Positions 4,346 to 7,611 of a stretch of 7,611 nt of DNA are shown piece by piece; position 1 is the stretch's first letter; each line of letters opens with the position of its first letter. The notes below the pieces were generated by a model, which did not search any database, had not been told where the DNA came from, and was given only the letters and a program-made list of their open reading frames with translations. The stretch is taken from contig JAQVET010000031.1 in NCBI GenBank assembly GCA_028697615.1, forward strand, positions 1 through 7,611. Direction: 5' to 3'. This DNA comes from Minisyncoccota bacterium (GTDB taxonomy: Bacteria; Patescibacteriota; Minisyncoccia; Minisyncoccales; GCA-002788555). The position numbers and the translations under genes were made by a program.

Positions 4346-5503
4346 TTATTTTAAAAGTTTTTCTGGCTCTTCTCCCATTTTTATTATTTCAAAGGGAACA
4401 ATTTCTGCTTCTTTACTTTTTGGATAATTATCTAATAGTTTTTTATACTCGTTAATTGCTCCTTTTATATCTCCTTCATCTCTAAAAATCTCTGCTATAT
4501 TAAGATAGGTTTTTCTTGTACATTTGGTATTTGGATAACGTGCAATTATAAATCTGTACATTATTATTGCCTCTCCTGTTTCCTCTTGTGCCATCAATTT
4601 ATCTGCTTGTTGTTTTAAATATTCTGCTTGTTTTTCCTTGTCTTCTGGGTATAGTAATTCTGCATATTGTTTCATTGTCTTGTATTTCTCTTGGTATTCT
4701 GCTATATGGTCATAACAAGTTATCAAAAGAGGGTATATCTTTTTTAATGTCTCTATTTCGCCTGTTTTACTTGCTTTTTCTAATAGTTCTTTTATCTGTT
4801 TGTATTGTGGTATGTTTTTTGTTGTATATTCTTCTTTGTTTTCTATTTTGTTATAAAGTGCTTCTGCTTTCAGATAAAGAATTTCAGGCATTTTATTACT
4901 TTCTGGGTATTGACTTATATAATTATCATAAAACTTCTCTTTCTCTTGTTGTTTTTCTGGTGGACTAATTAAAAATAAATAATACTCTGCTTCACCTCTC
5001 ACTTCTTTATCCCTTGCCTTTATTTTACTTAATATCCCCTTTGCTTTCTCCTTCTCTCCTTTCTCATAGTATATTTTCCCTATTTCTAATTCTGCTTTAT
5101 CTCTATAAATTGTCTCTGGGTATTCTTTTAGTAGTTGCTCCATTTTCTCTTTACCTTTCTCCTCCTGCCCTGTTTTTACATAGCATATACCCGTTTTATA
5201 AAGTATTTCTTCTCTCGTTTTTGTTATTCCTTTTTCTTTTTCTAAATACTTCTCAAATAACTCTATTGCTTCTTGCCAATTCCCTTTTTTATACTTCTCT
5301 TCTCCTTCTTTCACCCAATCATACTTTATTTCCCTTATTATGTCTCTCGGTATCCCTATGTCTCCTATCTCTGTCTTTATTATTACTCTTTCTTCTGTCT
5401 CCTCTTTTATTTTCCCTGTATATACACTATCATTTTTCAGGATTATCACTTCTCCCCAACCAAATAAAGAAAAACCAATTACAAAAATAATGACCTTTTT
5501 CAT
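4346..5503 (-). CDS. Exported TPR-repeat protein with N-terminal beta domain
   Basis: A 385-residue protein. Residues 1-17 (MKKVIIFVIGFSLFGWG) are a signal peptide. Residues 18-60 (EVIILKNDSVYTGKIKEE, then IIKTEIGDIGIPRDIIREI) form a small beta-rich domain often found in front of TPR arrays in exported bacterial proteins. TPR-type helix pairs follow at roughly 63-88, 99-127, 136-161, 165-198, 294-324 and 329-360, recognisable by AEEK/W-EAI-LF-KYL and YPETxxxxKAELEIGxIYYEKG patterns. The middle (205-285) is less regular. Such proteins act as scaffolds in the periplasm or at the outer membrane, akin to CpoB/BamD-like repeats. The ATG at 5503 overlaps the stop of the preceding gene (ATGA) and has no strong Shine-Dalgarno, so translation is probably coupled. 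A fragment of a related gene lies at 2661-2801. Confidence 0.8.
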   Translation of the reverse strand: MKKVIIFVIGFSLFGWGEVIILKNDSVYTGKIKEETEERVIIKTEIGDIGIPRDIIREIKYDWVKEGEEKYKKGNWQEAIELFEKYLEKEKGITKTREEILYKTGICYVKTGQEEKGKEKMEQLLKEYPETIYRDKAELEIGKIYYEKGEKEKAKGILSKIKARDKEVRGEAEYYLFLISPPEKQQEKEKFYDNYISQYPESNKMPEILYLKAEALYNKIENKEEYTTKNIPQYKQIKELLEKASKTGEIETLKKIYPLLITCYDHIAEYQEKYKTMKQYAELLYPEDKEKQAEYLKQQADKLMAQEETGEAIIMYRFIIARYPNTKCTRKTYLNIAEIFRDEGDIKGAINEYKKLLDNYPKSKEAEIVPFEIIKMGEEPEKLLK

Positions 5504-7107
5504 TTTCTTTCTGTTTCTATTAAGTATTGTTTTGTTATTTCAAGTTTATCTACTGATAAGAATAAAGTGTTGTTTTCTATTTTATATTGGTGGTTAATTT
5601 CTTTTTCTTCTGGATATGTTATTTCTTTTATTCCCTTTACTTTTAACCAATTAGGTATTTTTATTTCTATTTTTACATTTTCTTTTGGATTATACTCAAA
5701 TGGTTTTTGCCCTTCTTGAAAATTACTTGTATGGTCATTATTAACCAGTATTAAAACTATCCCTTTATCCCCTGCAAGTAGTGTATATGTAGTCATTTTA
5801 TCTTTTTCTGTTCTTGTTATTGGCTCACTTATGATTAAGTAGTCCTTCAATTTCTGTAATTCCCAATTTATTTTCTTTATTTCTTCTTCTAATTCTTTAT
5901 TTGCTGGATACCCTATTTTTTGGTCATATACATAATACCAGATACCTTTACTGCCTTCTCCAATCTCACTCCAAACAATTATTCTCTCTTCTTCTGCTGT
6001 CTGGTACCTTGTTCCTCTGTATGTGAATGCTTCTGGTATTGTCCATAAGATTCTTGGCTGGCAGGCAAGTTTTCCTAACTGTGTGTAATAAGCATCTTTT
6101 TCTGGTGGATTGTGATAGTAAGTTATTTCATAAGGGTCAATTACAAATACATCTGTTGTCTCTGCATAAATAAAGTAATTGTCTGGTTTTATATGTTCAC
6201 ACCCATATAAAAATGTTGGATGTTTTTTATCGTGTTGATAAAATTTCTCTGTTCTTTCTATTATTTCTTTTGCACTTGTCCCAAGTAATTGTTTTTTTGT
6301 CCCATCTACACAAGCAGGGTCATCATATATATGACAAGCCATAAATTCAGGTAATTCACTAAATTCTGATAGTTTTTTCTCATTATAATGAAAATCAAAT
6401 CTTTCTTTATTGAAATTCATCTCTTGCCTATTATCTCCCCCATACCCCTCTATTACAAAATGACTATATGCTCTTGTTAATGTGTAAAAATCATCTCCCT
6501 GTGCTGTTTGTCCTTTTAAGTATAAATACTGCCCACAACTAACTGGTTGTTTCATTCCATAGATTACTACAATTTTTTCACCTGCCCTTATTTCTCTTTC
6601 TGGTATAAAACAATCTCCTGTTATGTCTTTCCCATTTAACAGAAGTCCTTTTAGAGTGTATTTTTGAGCAGAGGTGTTTTGAATATAAATGTAGAGGTTT
6701 TTTAATTCATTATCAAAATATGTCCCTACAAAAGATAAAAAAGAAGGTGTTGGCTCTATTGTTGTTTCATAATTCTTGCCTTCTGTGTCTATAAATGAGA
6801 TTTTTATTAGTTTGGTTGTATCCCATCTTTGTTTTATTTTTAAATCACAATATCCTTTTGGTGGAATTTCTGATGGGGTTATTTGATACCAAAGACAATA
6901 GTCATCTGGAATATCTTTTAATTCTTCTCCATTATAATAAATCTTTTCTATTTTTATTTCTTTATCTGAATTGTTGTAGAGAAATATATGGATTGTGCCT
7001 TTGTATGATTGAACTTTCCTGTAATAACTGCCATCTATCACTAAAGAGGAAAAACAGAATGAATAGAAAAATAAGAAAATAAAAAACCCTTCTTTAATTC
7101 CTATCAT
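5500..7107 (-). CDS. Secreted Ig-like plus glycosidase-like protein (first gene of the operon)
   Basis: A 535-residue exported protein with the signal segment FFIFLFFYSFCFS (8-20). Residues 30-210 look like two Ig-like beta domains (GTIHIFLYNNSDKEIKIEKI; LYIYIQNTSAQKYTLKGLLL with NGKDI), including an IPPKG turn. Residues 212-395 resemble part of a glycoside-hydrolase-type TIM barrel: FVIEGYGGDNR, then MACHIYDDP (257-264, where relatives have a DEP motif), SAKEIIERTEKFYQHDKKHP, DVFVIDPY (319-326), ILWTIPEAF (353-361) and EERIIVWSEIGEGSKGIWYY (373-392). A C-terminal beta domain follows (440-530). Only about 45 residues separate the first barrel strand from DDP, short for a full barrel. A sugar-cleaving or sugar-binding role is inferred and unproven. 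No Shine-Dalgarno precedes the ATG at 7107. The gene ends overlapping the TPR start by 4 nt. Confidence 0.6.
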   Translation of the reverse strand: MIGIKEGFFIFLFFYSFCFSSLVIDGSYYRKVQSYKGTIHIFLYNNSDKEIKIEKIYYNGEELKDIPDDYCLWYQITPSEIPPKGYCDLKIKQRWDTTKLIKISFIDTEGKNYETTIEPTPSFLSFVGTYFDNELKNLYIYIQNTSAQKYTLKGLLLNGKDITGDCFIPEREIRAGEKIVVIYGMKQPVSCGQYLYLKGQTAQGDDFYTLTRAYSHFVIEGYGGDNRQEMNFNKERFDFHYNEKKLSEFSELPEFMACHIYDDPACVDGTKKQLLGTSAKEIIERTEKFYQHDKKHPTFLYGCEHIKPDNYFIYAETTDVFVIDPYEITYYHNPPEKDAYYTQLGKLACQPRILWTIPEAFTYRGTRYQTAEEERIIVWSEIGEGSKGIWYYVYDQKIGYPANKELEEEIKKINWELQKLKDYLIISEPITRTEKDKMTTYTLLAGDKGIVLILVNNDHTSNFQEGQKPFEYNPKENVKIEIKIPNWLKVKGIKEITYPEEKEINHQYKIENNTLFLSVDKLEITKQYLIETERK

Positions 7108-7116
7108 TTCAACTTT

Positions 7117-7145
7117 ATTATACCTGTCTCTCTTATTTCTTTTAA
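7117..7145 (-). promoter_or_regulatory. Promoter of the four-gene operon, possibly giving a leaderless mRNA
   Basis: On the - strand a perfect TATAAT occupies 7122-7117, and TTAAAA (7145-7140, four of six matches to TTGACA) stands 17 bp before it. The predicted start of transcription, near 7110, is only about three bases before the ATG at 7107. Combined with the absence of a Shine-Dalgarno before that ATG, this suggests a leaderless or nearly leaderless transcript. Confidence 0.4.
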
Positions 7146-7370
7146 ATCTTTAAATTAATATAGGTTATATTCGATTTTAGCCACCGAATTTAGTTATTTT
7201 TACTTAAAAATATTGTAAAACATACTTTTAAAAATGTCAAATTTTTCTCTCTTATATTGTAAAATTTATTTCTTTTTATATTTTACCAGAAAAACAAACT
7301 CTTTCAAAACTCCACTTCTGCTTCTATTTTTACTGCTTCTTCTTGTATTTTTGTATTTTATCTCTAATTA

Positions 7371-7611
7371 TTAATCCTTATATATTTCTTTTCTATGTCC
7401 TATTGCAAAAAATATTGCTACCTCTTGCGAAAAATAAAAAAGAACTCTATATCTTCTGGTAATACGAAATGAATAAACTCCAGACATCTCTTTTATTCTT
7501 TTGGTATGCAAACGGGGGTCTAACCAATTTGAAATAAATATTTCTTCTTGCTTTTGATAAAGTGATTTAACTTTTGATGGGAGTTTGTTATATTCTTTTA
7601 TAAAGGCATTT
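7371..7611 (-). CDS. RelE/ParE-family toxin, C-terminal part
   Basis: The - strand frame is open from the right edge to TAA at 7373-7371, giving 79 residues; the start is outside the window. The sequence includes FIKEYNKLPSKVKSLYQKQE, a helix typical of the family N-terminus, then DPRLHTKRIKEMSGVYSFRI, TRRYRVLFYF and the end AIFFAIGHRKEIYKD. The order 'hydrophobic-helix, LHxKxLK, G-x-YSxRIxxxYRVxF, IGHRKEIY' is characteristic of RelE-type mRNA interferases and ParE toxins. The basic residues RRYR and HRK lie where family members contact RNA. Probably only about ten residues are missing at the N-terminus. The antitoxin would lie upstream, beyond 7611. I cannot tell RelE from ParE activity. It probably helps maintain the element. 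Confidence 0.8.
   Translation of the reverse strand, partial: NAFIKEYNKLPSKVKSLYQKQEEIFISNWLDPRLHTKRIKEMSGVYSFRITRRYRVLFYFSQEVAIFFAIGHRKEIYKD

Noticed and set aside
4024..5597. Several + strand open frames opposite the TPR and peptidase-like genes
   Set aside because: They encode Leu/Phe/Ser/Tyr-rich strings produced by the antisense of Lys/Glu-rich genes and have no ribosome sites.
7304..7357. Short - strand frame NTKIQEEAVKIEAEVEF, possibly the tail of a lost protein
   Set aside because: Only 17 codons between stops with no start. The composition is suggestive but too short to support.

Overview
The window looks like the replication and cargo region of a plasmid, or of a plasmid-like integrated element, from an AT-rich bacterium. 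Proteins are rich in Lys, Glu and Ile, and several genes have strong AAAGGAGG-type ribosome binding sites. The lysine/glutamate-rich proteins and purine-loaded coding strands would suit a thermophilic or subsurface lineage, but no host taxon can be fixed from sequence alone.

Layout. Positions 1-141 (+) hold the C-terminal end of a PIN-domain (VapC-type) toxin. Positions 150-289 hold a putative promoter and a long structured leader. Positions 290-1441 (+) encode a plasmid replication initiator, probably of the RepA/RPA winged-helix type. Immediately downstream lies a convincing iteron origin: two consensus DnaA boxes (1449-1457 and 1669-1677) flank four copies of an 18-bp iteron arranged as a 54-bp tandem duplication. 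A perfect 24-bp palindrome and a very AT-rich tract follow. Positions 1680-2660 have no long gene. They contain two doubtful small ORFs, a candidate XerC/XerD (dif-like) site near 2361-2389, and two related hairpins (2489-2521 and 2573-2606), the first shaped like a rho-independent terminator for the + strand.

The right half, 7107 down to 2831, is a tight four-gene operon on the - strand. In order it encodes a large secreted protein with Ig-like and glycosidase-like parts, a periplasmic TPR protein, a small secreted protein with a cysteine-peptidase-like Cys/His motif, and an unrecognised secreted helical protein. All four start with signal peptides and are coupled by ATGA overlap or by gaps of 16-20 nt. 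A decayed fragment of another TPR gene lies just beyond the operon (2661-2801). A RelE/ParE-family toxin (7371-7611, -) enters from the right edge.

Taken together, the initiator, iterons, DnaA boxes, possible Xer site and two toxin genes form a maintenance backbone. The exported-protein operon is the cargo and the least explained part. The most unusual points are the cargo operon itself, the structured rep leader with a possible pseudoknot, and the placement and architecture of the iterons.
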